This document shows, in pieces, positions 16,246 to 23,770 of a DNA stretch of 24,751 nucleotides (positions within the stretch are counted from its first letter, which is position 1; each line of letters opens with the position of its first letter). The notes under the pieces are model-generated. The model worked only from the letters and a program-made list of their open reading frames with translations, ran no database searches and was not told where the DNA came from. Where the stretch lies: positions 1 through 24,751 of the forward strand of contig JAFAMK010000443.1 in NCBI GenBank assembly GCA_019233415.1, given 5' to 3'. This DNA comes from Vulcanimicrobiota bacterium (GTDB taxonomy: Bacteria > Vulcanimicrobiota > Vulcanimicrobiia > Vulcanimicrobiales > Vulcanimicrobiaceae). The position numbers were made by a program, and so were the translations under genes.

Positions 16246-16270
16246 GGAACATTGTGGGCTGGTCGGCGCC
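16246..16270 (+). promoter_or_regulatory. Candidate ECF-sigma autoregulated promoter
   Basis: GGAAC (16246-16250), the usual ECF -35 core, is followed after 16 bases by CGCC (16267-16270), one base from the common CGTC -10 core. It lies 34 bases before the sigma factor start. ECF genes are often transcribed by their own product, but the -10 match is weak. Confidence 0.35.
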
Positions 16271-16303
16271 TCTTCCGGGAAGAGATGGATCGAAAGGAGC
16301 CGC

Positions 16304-16855
16304 ATGGGCCGCTTTGCCCCGCCTGAGGTCGTCGCCGCCGCGCTGTCGAACGCGACCGCGGTCGAACCGCTCATCGCGGCGATGTGGCCGCATTGCTACC
16401 GCGTCGCCGCGGCGATCATCGGTGAACCGCGTCTCGCCGAGGACGCGGCCCAGGAAGCCTGTGCGTGCGTCTACCGCTCACTGCGGCGAATTCGCGAGCC
16501 CGCGGCGTTCGACGGGTGGGTCTATCGAATCGTCGTCCGCGAGGCGACGCGCATGGCGCGGCGGAACCGCACCGCACCGCCGGCGGCGTCGGCGTCGCCG
16601 CCGCTCGGCGGCGACGATGACGCGTCGCTCGATCTGTGGCGCGCGCTAGCGCTGCTACCGCCGGACTTGCGTGCCGTCGTCATCCTCTTCTACTTCGACG
16701 ACTTGCCCGGTGACGCGATCGCGCGCATTCTGCGGGTTTCGCCGGTGACCGTTCGGACGCGGTTGGCGCGCGCTCGACAGCGGCTGCGCGGAATGCTCGC
16801 CGACGACCTCGACCTGGCCTCGACCGCATGGGAGACCGCCGCACATGCAAGCTGA
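16304..16855 (+). CDS. ECF-type RNA polymerase sigma factor
   Basis: 183 residues. Region 2 spans about 22-92: the AEDAAQEACACVYRSLRRI helix and AAFDGWVYRIVVREA are typical of sigma-70 region 2 in extracytoplasmic-function factors. Region 4 spans about 107-165, with LPPDLRAVVILFYFDDLPGD and then the DNA-reading helix-turn-helix AIARILRVSPVTVRTRLARARQRL. The linker is short and Ala/Pro-rich, as expected for an ECF without region 3. The ATG at 16304 follows AAAGGAG with 5 bases of spacing, a strong site. It overlaps the next gene by 11 bases, the classic sigma/anti-sigma arrangement. The signal it answers is unknown. Confidence 0.93.
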   Translation: MGRFAPPEVVAAALSNATAVEPLIAAMWPHCYRVAAAIIGEPRLAEDAAQEACACVYRSLRRIREPAAFDGWVYRIVVREATRMARRNRTAPPAASASPPLGGDDDASLDLWRALALLPPDLRAVVILFYFDDLPGDAIARILRVSPVTVRTRLARARQRLRGMLADDLDLASTAWETAAHAS

Positions 16856-17777
16856 TTTTGCCGCTCGCGCGCATCGCGCGTATGATGCCATCGCCGTGCC
16901 GCCGCCCCCTCTCCGGCCGATCCTCGCTCGCGCTGCACGGCACGGGCGCCGTCAACGCACGGCGATCGCGGCACTCTGCACCGTCGTCCTTGCGCTCTCG
17001 ATCGGGTTCGCGTCGGGCGCAGGCGCTGCGCTCACGTCCCAGATTCGCATCTGGTTCTCCGGTGGGCGCATGTCGGTCGACGTACGCGGACTCGCGATGA
17101 CGACGTGGCCTACGCACGCCGATCTGGTCGACCTGACGCGGCGGGCGACCTTCCCGGTCGTGCTGCCGGTCGGTCTTCCCAGCGGCACTCGACTGTCGCG
17201 CGTCGGCTCCTCGCCGGCCGACCATCCCAGCACCATCACCCTCATCTACGCGCTGCCCCGCGGCGGCCTCTTCGGCATCACGCTGGTCGATCCGTACTCG
17301 GTCGAATCATCGGCGCCGCCGGCGCTCGCGCCGAGCGCCCCAGTGACGGCCTGGACGGTGCAGGGTGAACGGGTGTTCGTCTCCGCCCGGCCGCAGTACG
17401 CCGCAGTCGCGCGCGTCGTACGAGCGCGAATGCAGGATGCGACGGTCGCATCGGCGCTCGCGGCGAGCGACGCGAACGCGGTGCACGGGATCGCCCTCAA
17501 CGCGCACCAGCTCGCCCAAATTCCCAAGCTCGCGCGCGACGGCGCGCCGCTCTACGACAACCGCACCGTCGTGCTGACGAAGATCCCACGCGTGAACGGT
17601 GGCCCCGACTACCTGCACGCGACGCTCACCTGGCCGCGGCGGCTCGCGCTCTCGCCGAGCGCCGTTCGCGAAGTATCGGCCTATCTTCAGGCACACCGAG
17701 CCCTCGCGCACGAACAGCTCCTGTACGTTCCCGGGCTGCCGGAAGGCCGGCGCATCCAGGTCCTACGCATGCCCTAG
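16845..17777 (+). CDS. Putative membrane anti-sigma factor
   Basis: 310 residues, starting 11 bases before the end of the sigma gene. The N-terminal 38 residues are cytoplasmic and basic (MQADFAARAHRAYDAI...RHGRRQR). One transmembrane segment spans about 40-63 (IAALCTVVLALSIGFASGAGAAL), and the remaining 245 residues would lie outside the membrane. The external part has strand-rich pieces (FPVVLPVGLPSGTRLSRVGS and GGLFGITLVDPYS). No zinc-binding HxxxCxxC anti-sigma motif is visible. The role as anti-sigma is inferred from gene order and topology. It could sense an envelope signal and hold the ECF factor inactive until cleaved or released. Confidence 0.75.
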   Translation: MQADFAARAHRAYDAIAVPPPPLRPILARAARHGRRQRTAIAALCTVVLALSIGFASGAGAALTSQIRIWFSGGRMSVDVRGLAMTTWPTHADLVDLTRRATFPVVLPVGLPSGTRLSRVGSSPADHPSTITLIYALPRGGLFGITLVDPYSVESSAPPALAPSAPVTAWTVQGERVFVSARPQYAAVARVVRARMQDATVASALAASDANAVHGIALNAHQLAQIPKLARDGAPLYDNRTVVLTKIPRVNGGPDYLHATLTWPRRLALSPSAVREVSAYLQAHRALAHEQLLYVPGLPEGRRIQVLRMP

Positions 17778-17780
17778 CGG

Positions 17781-17960
17781 TCACGCGGCGATGCGCAGCA
17801 GCACCTTGATCGCGCGGCGCTCGTCCATCGCGGCGTAGCCGTCGGCGACCTGCGCGAGCGGGAGCGCGAGGTCGAGGACCGGCGAGGGGTCGATGTGGCC
17901 GGCGGCGAGGCTTTCGATGAGCTGCGGCAGGTAGGCGCGCACCGGCGCGACCGCGCCGCG
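17781..17960 (-). pseudogene. Truncated zinc-dependent alcohol dehydrogenase (C-terminal remnant)
   Basis: The minus frame encodes about 58 residues ending in TGA: APVRAYLPQLIESLAAG, HIDPSPVLDLALPLAQVADG and YAAMDERRAIKVLLRIAA. This is the C-terminal end of medium-chain (MDR) zinc alcohol dehydrogenases of the class that ends in AMDERRAIKVLL. Everything upstream, including the zinc and NAD sites, is missing. Homology stops at about 17957, where a copy of the 36-bp repeat begins. A TAG (17975-17973) in the repeat closes the frame and there is no start codon. It lies tail-to-tail with the anti-sigma gene. Confidence 0.8.
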
Positions 17961-17962
17961 CG

Positions 17963-17997
17963 TCCACTGCGACTATGTTGAACCTGGAATCTGCCAA
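17963..17997 (+). repeat. Direct repeat, copy 2 (gene-end fragment at a recombination scar)
   Basis: Matches 10819-10854 at 32 of 36 aligned positions (17 identical at the left), with one base deleted, so any frame reads HCDYVEPGICQ instead of HCDYVQPWNPP. It abuts the truncated alcohol dehydrogenase and is not part of any intact gene. It is probably a piece of a paralogue of the 10.8 kb gene. Confidence 0.7.
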
Positions 17998-18043
17998 GCC
18001 GACCGAACGGCTCGTAGCGGCGGTGAAGCGGCGTTTTCAAGCG

Positions 18044-18990
18044 CTAGTCATGCGTAAGCGCATCGATGATTGCCGCAACGAACGAATGGCTACCGCCATG
18101 GCCAGCATCTTCGAGTACATGTAGCTCGCTCGTGGCCCATCGTCGGGATAGCCGCCACGCGGATTCGAGCGGGCTACTGACATCGTAGCGACCGTGGATG
18201 AGCATTCCCGGAATGCCATTTAGGACTGGCGCCTGTCGAATCAGCTGTTCATCCTCGACGAAGGCAGCATGCTTCCAATAGTGGGTTACCAGGCGCGAAA
18301 ACTGCAGGCGAAATTCCGGATCCAGGAAACGCGGATTTGGAGTGTGGTCGGGAGCAAGGGAGACGTGAGCATCTTCCCATCTGCACCATTCTGATGCTGC
18401 ACGCTCGCGCACGTCGGGATCGCGATCGAACAAGAGTGCCGCGTAGGCGTCCACCAGCGGCAGGTGGCGCATTGCACTAGGCACGGCAGTGACTAGACGA
18501 TCGTATTCTTGTGGAAAGATACGGCCGACGTCGTAGGTGAGCCACTGCACTTCCCGGCGAGATGTGGTCGTCACGAGAGCGAGTATGAGTGCATCGATAC
18601 GGTCCGGGTGAGCTTGCGCATACGCGAGACCGAGTGTGCTTCCCAAGAGACACCGACAACGGTCCAGCTCTGAATACGCAGGCGCTCGCGCAGTAGCTCG
18701 ATGTCGGCAATGAGACGACCCGTGTTGTTGGAGCTGAGGTCAGCGTCGGACGCGCTGGCCACAGGGCGACTACGACCGCATCCTCGTTGATCGAACAGGA
18801 CGATGCGATATTTCCTAGGATCAAAGAAGCGCCGCTGGTTTGCGGAGCAACCCGAACCTGGTCCGCCGTGGAGGAAGAGCGCAGGTCTACCATCCGGATT
18901 GCCGGAGCACTCCCAGTAAACCAGATGTCCATCCCCAACATCGAGCATGCCGCTGTCGTACGGCTCAATTGCTGCGAATCTCCGGTCCAT
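18044..18990 (-). pseudogene. pip: Proline iminopeptidase, one-base frameshift
   Basis: An alpha/beta-hydrolase peptidase that removes N-terminal proline. The gene runs from ATG 18990 (GGAG 6 bases upstream) to TAG 18044 and would encode 315 residues, the family length. The first frame gives ECSGNPDGRPALFLHGGPG, LFDQRGCGRSRP and NNTGRLIADIELLRERL, then GVSW; the second continues with GSTLGLAYAQAHP. The nucleophile elbow should read GVSWGSTLG. The sequence has TGGGAAGC where TGGGGAAGC is needed, so one G is missing in a G-run (plus strand near 18642). Later parts hold the catalytic Asp in HGRYDVSSP and His in AGHGG. It could be a real inactivation or a homopolymer sequencing error. Otherwise the gene is intact. 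Confidence 0.88.
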
Positions 18991-19204
18991 TCACGTCTCC
19001 ACTTACCTCTCTGGCATACAACAGCCTTGCAACGGGCACGCGGTGCGCACCTGGCGATGCAATGCTGCACGGTTGGCGAAATCGGCAACCGACAGAGCTG
19101 AGCGCGGTGCTCAAGGGCTGCCGGGAGTATCCTAGGCAGACACGAATATGTGGAGAGCACACCGCGCACCATACCAGCAAGAGGCGGGAGCTTCACCAGA
19201 TACG

Positions 19205-19636
19205 ATGCACGGATCATTGAGATACTCGGCTGCAGTCGGGCTCGCGATCGCAATGCTGTACGTCGCGGCGCTGCCCGTTGGCGCGCGCAACGCAACGCAC
19301 AACGAACTCCTCGCCTTTTCGCGTGAAGTGGCGAACGACTCAAGATTGGGAAGTGTCGAAATTGGTGGCGGGTACGTCGAGGGATCCTGGGCGGTTGCAT
19401 CATGGCGTTCTGCGGATGGAAAGCGCCGCGGTCAAGCGGCCTTCTTCCATCGGTGCGATCATTGGAACCTCGCCGAAACAAGAGTGGGGGCATTCACGAA
19501 AGCGGACCTCTTACGCCTGGATCGAGTCCAGCCGCTGAATCCGAAGATCGCTGCGCAGCTCGAGGCCGACAGCATCGAGCTCCAGCGTGCCCACACCGCG
19601 TACCTACCGCCCTCACGGCGCACTCCCACATGCTGA
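19205..19636 (+). CDS. Small secreted protein, unknown function
   Basis: 143 residues from ATG 19205. The N-terminus (MHGSLRYSAAVGLAIAMLYV, then AALPVGARNA) is a signal peptide: basic start, long hydrophobic core and small residues at the likely cleavage site. The mature part of about 110 residues is soluble, with EIGGGYVEGSWAVASWRSAD and GQAAFFHRCDHWNLAETRV, which read like beta-strands of a small extracytoplasmic domain, followed by a helical tail. One cysteine in the middle and one at the end. Family not recognised. An in-frame ATG at 19148 would add 19 non-signal residues and is less likely. The 214 bases upstream, to the pip start, hold no other gene. Confidence 0.6.
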   Translation: MHGSLRYSAAVGLAIAMLYVAALPVGARNATHNELLAFSREVANDSRLGSVEIGGGYVEGSWAVASWRSADGKRRGQAAFFHRCDHWNLAETRVGAFTKADLLRLDRVQPLNPKIAAQLEADSIELQRAHTAYLPPSRRTPTC

Positions 19637-19765
19637 GGCAAGCTTCATCATGTGGGCGCCCGTAGAGGGAGACTTCCTCGCAACGGGCGCGGCGCCGGTG
19701 GCGTGTTCGCCGTCGTTCGGCGCCGTGTGGGGCGACCGCTCTTTTGGCCGATACAAGAAATCGCC

Positions 19766-20485
19766 ATGTTCCGGGCTCTGCTCGCCGCGCTCCGCCGGCT
19801 CTTCATTCCTGCTCCCGCTGAAACCAAGCCGGCCGTCGTCGCGCCGGAGACCCCGGGGGACTGGTGGATCCCCAAGGATCGCAAGGCGCTGCAAGCCGCC
19901 AAAGCCGCGAAGCGCCGCGCCGAGCTGGTTGCGAAGCTGTCGCTGTCCGAGGGGGGCGTCGACTCATCGTTCCCGGCCGCGGACCGCGCGGTGGCCGAAA
20001 AGCTCGCCGACGAAAAGCTCCGGCTCGAGCAGGTGCCCGTCCCGGCCGAGGCTGCCGCGACCGCTGCTATCCCGACTGCGGCTGCCGCACCCCCAAACGA
20101 AGCCGCTGCGCCGCCGACGTCGCTCGAGGCGAACACGATCGACCTCGACCTGGAAGAGCTCGCGAGCTTGGACGACGTCGCCGCCCTGCTCGAGGACCGT
20201 CGCCGCGCGAAGGACGAGGAGGCGCTGCGGATCGAGTCGGTCGAGATTCCACAGGCGATGATGATGGACGACGACGAGTACGCCGTCGCGCGCGACTGGA
20301 TGACCGACCACCGCACCCTCCACCCGCTGCCGAAGACGCTGGTCTACGGCCAGTACTGGGTCCGCTTCGGGCGCAGCTCCGTCGGCGACAGCGTGACGAT
20401 CGGCTGCACGACCTGCGGCGCGAACAAGATCCTCACCGACCTCTCTCAAACCGAACCGCGCCCGAGCCAGGCGTCCTCCGCCTGA
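19766..20485 (+). CDS. Ala/Pro-rich protein with conserved-looking C-terminal domain, unknown function
   Basis: 239 residues from ATG 19766; the frame is open 38 codons further upstream but Arg/Gly-rich there. It begins MFRALLAALRRLFIPAPAET. It has a charged helical part (ALQAAKAAKRRAELVAKLSLS and AVAEKLADEKLRLEQV, possible coiled coil), then an Ala/Pro-rich linker (about 108-140). A structured-looking C-terminal domain (about 175-230) contains MDDDEYAVARDWMTDHRTLH, YGQYWVRFGRSSVGDSV and a CTTC pair. The GC is again as high as in nrdJ. It is read in the same direction as the PstS-like gene, 37 bases ahead, so they may be co-transcribed. Confidence 0.65.
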   Translation: MFRALLAALRRLFIPAPAETKPAVVAPETPGDWWIPKDRKALQAAKAAKRRAELVAKLSLSEGGVDSSFPAADRAVAEKLADEKLRLEQVPVPAEAAATAAIPTAAAAPPNEAAAPPTSLEANTIDLDLEELASLDDVAALLEDRRRAKDEEALRIESVEIPQAMMMDDDEYAVARDWMTDHRTLHPLPKTLVYGQYWVRFGRSSVGDSVTIGCTTCGANKILTDLSQTEPRPSQASSA

Positions 20486-20522
20486 AGGCGAGGCCGCCCG
20501 GTCGAGCAAAACCGCGCTCTCC

Positions 20523-21569
20523 ATGCTCCCGCTCGTCCGGCGTTCCGCTGCGGCCATCGCGCTCGTCCTGGCGACGGCCTCCGCCGACGCATTCGCCGAC
20601 GTCGACGAGTCGCTGCCGGCGTATGCGCCGCCCGCGTCGCTGCAAGGCACGCTGACGTGCGCCGGCGGCGACACGATGCAGGCACTCACCACGTCGTGGG
20701 CGCGCGCGTTCACGCGGCTCAACCCGCGCACGCAGATCACGGTGAGCGGCGACGCGAAGCTCTCCGCGGACGGGTTCGCCGCGCTGCTCGACGGCCGCGT
20801 CGACTGCGTGACGTTTGTGCGCGAACCGTTTCCGGCCGAGCGGGCGGCGTTCGCGCAGACGTTCGGCCACGCGCCGCTGCTCGTCACCGTCGCGAACGGC
20901 AGCTATGCGACGAAGAGCAGCACGCACGCGATCGCGATCTTCGTCAGCGCGGCGAACCCGCTCGCGCAGCTCGACCTCACGCAGCTCGACGCGATCCTCT
21001 CGAAAGAGCGCCGCCGCGGCGCACCGGCCGCGATTACCCGCTGGGGACAGCTCGGGCTCACCGGCGCGTGGGCCGACCGCCCGGTCCACGTCTACAGCAT
21101 GGTCCGCGTGCGTGAGACCGGCAACCCGTCGGGGATCGTGAACTTTCTCCAGCAGCGCGCGCTGCGCGGCGGAACGCTGCGCGATGACGTGATCGAGCAG
21201 CGCGACAAACCCGGCGAGAGCGCGCTGCAGGCGATCGTCAACCGCGTCTCCGAGGACGCCAATGGAATCGGCTACAGCGGCTTCGGCTACGCCGTCCCGG
21301 GTGTCAAGACGCTCGCGCTCGCGGAGACGCCCGCCGGCCCTTTCTTCACCGGCACGCCGGCCGAGGTCGCGCGCCGCGACTACCCGCTGAGCCGCCAAAT
21401 CTACCTGCTGTTCGAACCCGCGCCCGGTAAAACGCTCGGCCCGATCGTGCACGAGTTCGTGCGCTTCATCCTTAGCCGCCAGGGCCAAGACATCGTCGCC
21501 GACGACCCGATGCACTTCATCCCGCTCTCCGCCGCACAAGCCGCAACCGCCGCCGCACAGACGCCGTAA
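20523..21569 (+). CDS. PstS-like periplasmic phosphate-binding protein
   Basis: 348 residues. Signal peptide at the start (MLPLVRRSAAAIALVLATAS, then ADAFA). Mature part is a PBP-like phosphate-binding fold: LTCAGGDTMQALTTSWARAF is the N-terminal loop and first helix of the PstS family, FVREPFPAERAAFAQTFG and NPLAQLDLTQLDAILSKERR are the typical next elements. RETGNPSGIVNFLQQRAL is close to the ligand-binding S-G-T/S region of the second lobe, then GIGYSGFGYAVPGVKTLAL and YPLSRQIYLLFEPAPG complete the fold. It should bind phosphate for an ABC importer, yet no pstC, pstA or pstB lies beside it, so it may be an orphan or a sensor. A signal peptidase gene follows 29 bases later. Confidence 0.85.
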   Translation: MLPLVRRSAAAIALVLATASADAFADVDESLPAYAPPASLQGTLTCAGGDTMQALTTSWARAFTRLNPRTQITVSGDAKLSADGFAALLDGRVDCVTFVREPFPAERAAFAQTFGHAPLLVTVANGSYATKSSTHAIAIFVSAANPLAQLDLTQLDAILSKERRRGAPAAITRWGQLGLTGAWADRPVHVYSMVRVRETGNPSGIVNFLQQRALRGGTLRDDVIEQRDKPGESALQAIVNRVSEDANGIGYSGFGYAVPGVKTLALAETPAGPFFTGTPAEVARRDYPLSRQIYLLFEPAPGKTLGPIVHEFVRFILSRQGQDIVADDPMHFIPLSAAQAATAAAQTP

Positions 21570-21598
21570 AGACCCTCCTAGCCGAGAAGGCGAGCATC

Positions 21599-22270
21599 GT
21601 GCGTCCACGGAAGCCGCATCGTATGGACCGCCGGCTTGCTTTCTGCGTTCTCGCTTTGCTGTTGCCGCTCACCGGATGCGGCGCGGTCGCCGAAAAAGTC
21701 GAGCTGGTGCGCCAGTTCTCGGGCGCAGTCAAGCCGGGACATGCGTACAAGTCGTTCTACACGAGTGTGGACTCGATGGCGCCAACGATTCGCGCCAAAG
21801 GCACGATGCTCGTCGATGAGTCGGCGTATGAATCCGCGCAGCCCCAGCGCGGCGACATCATCGTCTTCATGCCACCAGTCGCGAGCAATGCGCCGTTCTT
21901 CAAGCGCATCATCGCGCTTCCCGGCGACCGACTTTCAATCCATCACGGTGTCGTCGCCGTCAACGGTACGCGCTGGAAGCCCTTCGGTGTAGGCCCCGAC
22001 TACGACGTCGCGGTCGTTTGAAAGCGGATCCTCGTCGATGGGGAGGCACTCGACCCGAAGGTTGCCGACGTACCGCCGGCCGACCACTGGACCGCCCCGG
22101 ACCGTCTTCCGCGCGGCTGCTACTTCGTGATCGGTGACAACATGGCGAATTCGGAAGACTCCCATTTCTGGGGATGCACCGAGCTGTACCACACGTTTTC
22201 CGCCGGTCCACGCCGCGGCGAATCGGCGAAACTCATCGGTAAGGTCGTGAAGATCGTCAACCCGCCGTAA
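21599..22270 (+). pseudogene. Signal peptidase I (S26) interrupted by in-frame TGA
   Basis: Signal peptidases of family S26 cut signal peptides from exported proteins at the membrane. The reading frame of 223 codons runs from GTG 21599 (GAGAAGG 8 bases upstream) to TAA 22270 but is cut by TGA at 22019-22021 (codon 141). Before it are the nucleophile Ser59 in SVDSMAPTI and the general-base Lys102 in FFKRIIALPGD. After it, in the same frame, comes the conserved GDNMANSEDSHFWG box and the C-terminal GKVVKIVN. Without the second half the enzyme lacks part of the fold. The N-terminus carries LPLTGC (Cys27), like a lipobox instead of the usual anchor. It could be a true nonsense mutation, readthrough/recoding, or a sequencing error. 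Confidence 0.85.
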
Positions 22271-22286
22271 ACCCGGCGTCCCGCGC

Positions 22287-23762
22287 TCAGCGGCGGCGGA
22301 ACGGGTGGCGCGTGATGGCGGAAGGTGCGGTGGCGGGGCGGATGCGGTAGATTGCGCCGGCGAAGTCGTCGGCGATGAAGAGGCTGCCGTTCGGGCCGAC
22401 GGCGAGGCCGACGGGACGGCCGATGCGGTTGCCGAGATTGTCTTGGAAGCCGTAGAGGAACGACTGCCACTGCGTCGTCGGGTCGTTCCAGTTCACCGGT
22501 GTCGTCGGGGTGTCGCCGGTCATCGGGACGTACGCGATTTCGGGGACGGAGAGCGGGTTGCCGCGCGCGTCTTCGTGCCATGAGCCGTGCATGGAGATGA
22601 ACGCGCCGCCGCGGTAGGCGAGCGGGAACGCGTAGCTGCCGCTCTGGTTCGGCGGGTAGAACGTCGCGCCGATGACGGTGGAGTATGCGAAGAACGTCAC
22701 GGCCGGCTGCACGACGGTGCCGGCTCCGGTCGTCGAGTTGCAGCTTGCGTTCGGCTTGTTCAGCGGGTTGTAGACGTGCGAATTTTCTTCGCAGTCGGGC
22801 CAGCCGTAGTCGGGTTGGCCCGCGTGTTGCGTGACCGGGTCGAAGAATTCATACGGATGGCCTTGGCGCGGATCGCTGACGTTCAACACGATCGAGCCGC
22901 TCATCGGGAGCAGGCCGTCCTGACCGGCGCCGCCGGCCCACAGCGTGTTCGTCGCGGGATTGACTGCGAGTGCGAGCGCGTTGCGGAAGCGCGCGGCTTT
23001 CGTCGTCTGGGTCAGCGTGCCGAGGTCGACTTGCTGGATCGTGCCGCGCGTCGGGTCCGTTTCGACGCACGCGTTGCACGACGAGCCGACGCCGACGTAC
23101 AGCGTCGTGCCGACGACCGCGGCGGAGCTGGTGTAGTGGATGTCGCCGTCGCTGTTCGGCGCGACGCTTCCGCGCCGTAGCTTTGCGACCTCGACGCTCG
23201 GCGTCGGTTCGGTGCGGTCGCCGCTGCGGTACGGCACCTTCCACACGCTTTGGTTCGTCGCAACGTACACGTTTGCGTGCGCACCGTCGACCGCGATCCC
23301 TTGCGCGGTGCCTTGCTGCGCGGGCGACGGGATCGTCAGGAAGACCGACGGCGTTCCGGCGGCGCCGGCGGCGTCGGCGTTCGGGACGATGTAGACGATG
23401 CCGCCATGATCGTTCGTCCCGACCAGCAGATCGCCGTTCGGGAGCGCGACGAGTTGGCGCGGCGCGCTGAGTCCCGTCGCAATCGTCTCGCCGTAGAAGC
23501 CGCTGGGCAGGATCAACGCGTTCGCGAGCGGCGCTGCGGTCGGGCCGAGCGTAGGTGCACTCGTCGGCGCGGTGGTCGGGATCGTCGTCGGCGAGGTGCT
23601 CGGCGTCGACGTGCCGACCGGAGTCGGCGTTGGTCCGCTGCCGGTGCCGCCGCCGGGCGCGGGGCTCGAGCCACCGCCGCCACCGCAGCCCGCGACGACG
23701 AGCAGTGCCGCGAACGTGGCGGCGAGGCTGACGGCGGCGGCGGCGCGCTTCACGACGGTCAT
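22287..23762 (-). CDS. Lipoprotein of the glucose/sorbosone dehydrogenase beta-propeller family
   Basis: 491 residues. Signal peptide with lipobox VAGC (Cys26), followed by Gly-rich and then Ser/Thr/Pro-rich stretches to about residue 85, then a beta-propeller. GLSAPRQLVALPNGDLLVGT, GIAVDGAHANVYVATNQSVW, ALAVNPATNTLWAGGAGQDG, DYGWPDCEENSHVYN, and PVGLAVGPNGSLFIADDFAG with YRIRP are the repeated blades of the PQQ-dependent sugar dehydrogenase-like superfamily (GDH/sorbosone dehydrogenase). Activity and cofactor are not proved by sequence. The longer open frame to 24305 was rejected because ATG 23762 directly precedes the signal peptide and has TGAGG about 6 bases upstream. It starts 8 bases after the protease gene, so they form an operon. 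Confidence 0.85.
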   Translation of the reverse strand: MTVVKRAAAAVSLAATFAALLVVAGCGGGGGSSPAPGGGTGSGPTPTPVGTSTPSTSPTTIPTTAPTSAPTLGPTAAPLANALILPSGFYGETIATGLSAPRQLVALPNGDLLVGTNDHGGIVYIVPNADAAGAAGTPSVFLTIPSPAQQGTAQGIAVDGAHANVYVATNQSVWKVPYRSGDRTEPTPSVEVAKLRRGSVAPNSDGDIHYTSSAAVVGTTLYVGVGSSCNACVETDPTRGTIQQVDLGTLTQTTKAARFRNALALAVNPATNTLWAGGAGQDGLLPMSGSIVLNVSDPRQGHPYEFFDPVTQHAGQPDYGWPDCEENSHVYNPLNKPNASCNSTTGAGTVVQPAVTFFAYSTVIGATFYPPNQSGSYAFPLAYRGGAFISMHGSWHEDARGNPLSVPEIAYVPMTGDTPTTPVNWNDPTTQWQSFLYGFQDNLGNRIGRPVGLAVGPNGSLFIADDFAGAIYRIRPATAPSAITRHPFRRR

Positions 23763-23770
23763 CGAAAACC

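Noticed and set aside
18477..19493. 338-residue minus-strand frame overlapping pip
   Set aside because: Out of frame with both pip halves, no protein-like features and crosses a secreted protein gene on the other strand.
20433..21608. 391-residue minus-strand frame opposite the PstS-like gene
   Set aside because: Arg/Glu-rich shadow; the PstS fold and its signal peptide are on the plus strand.
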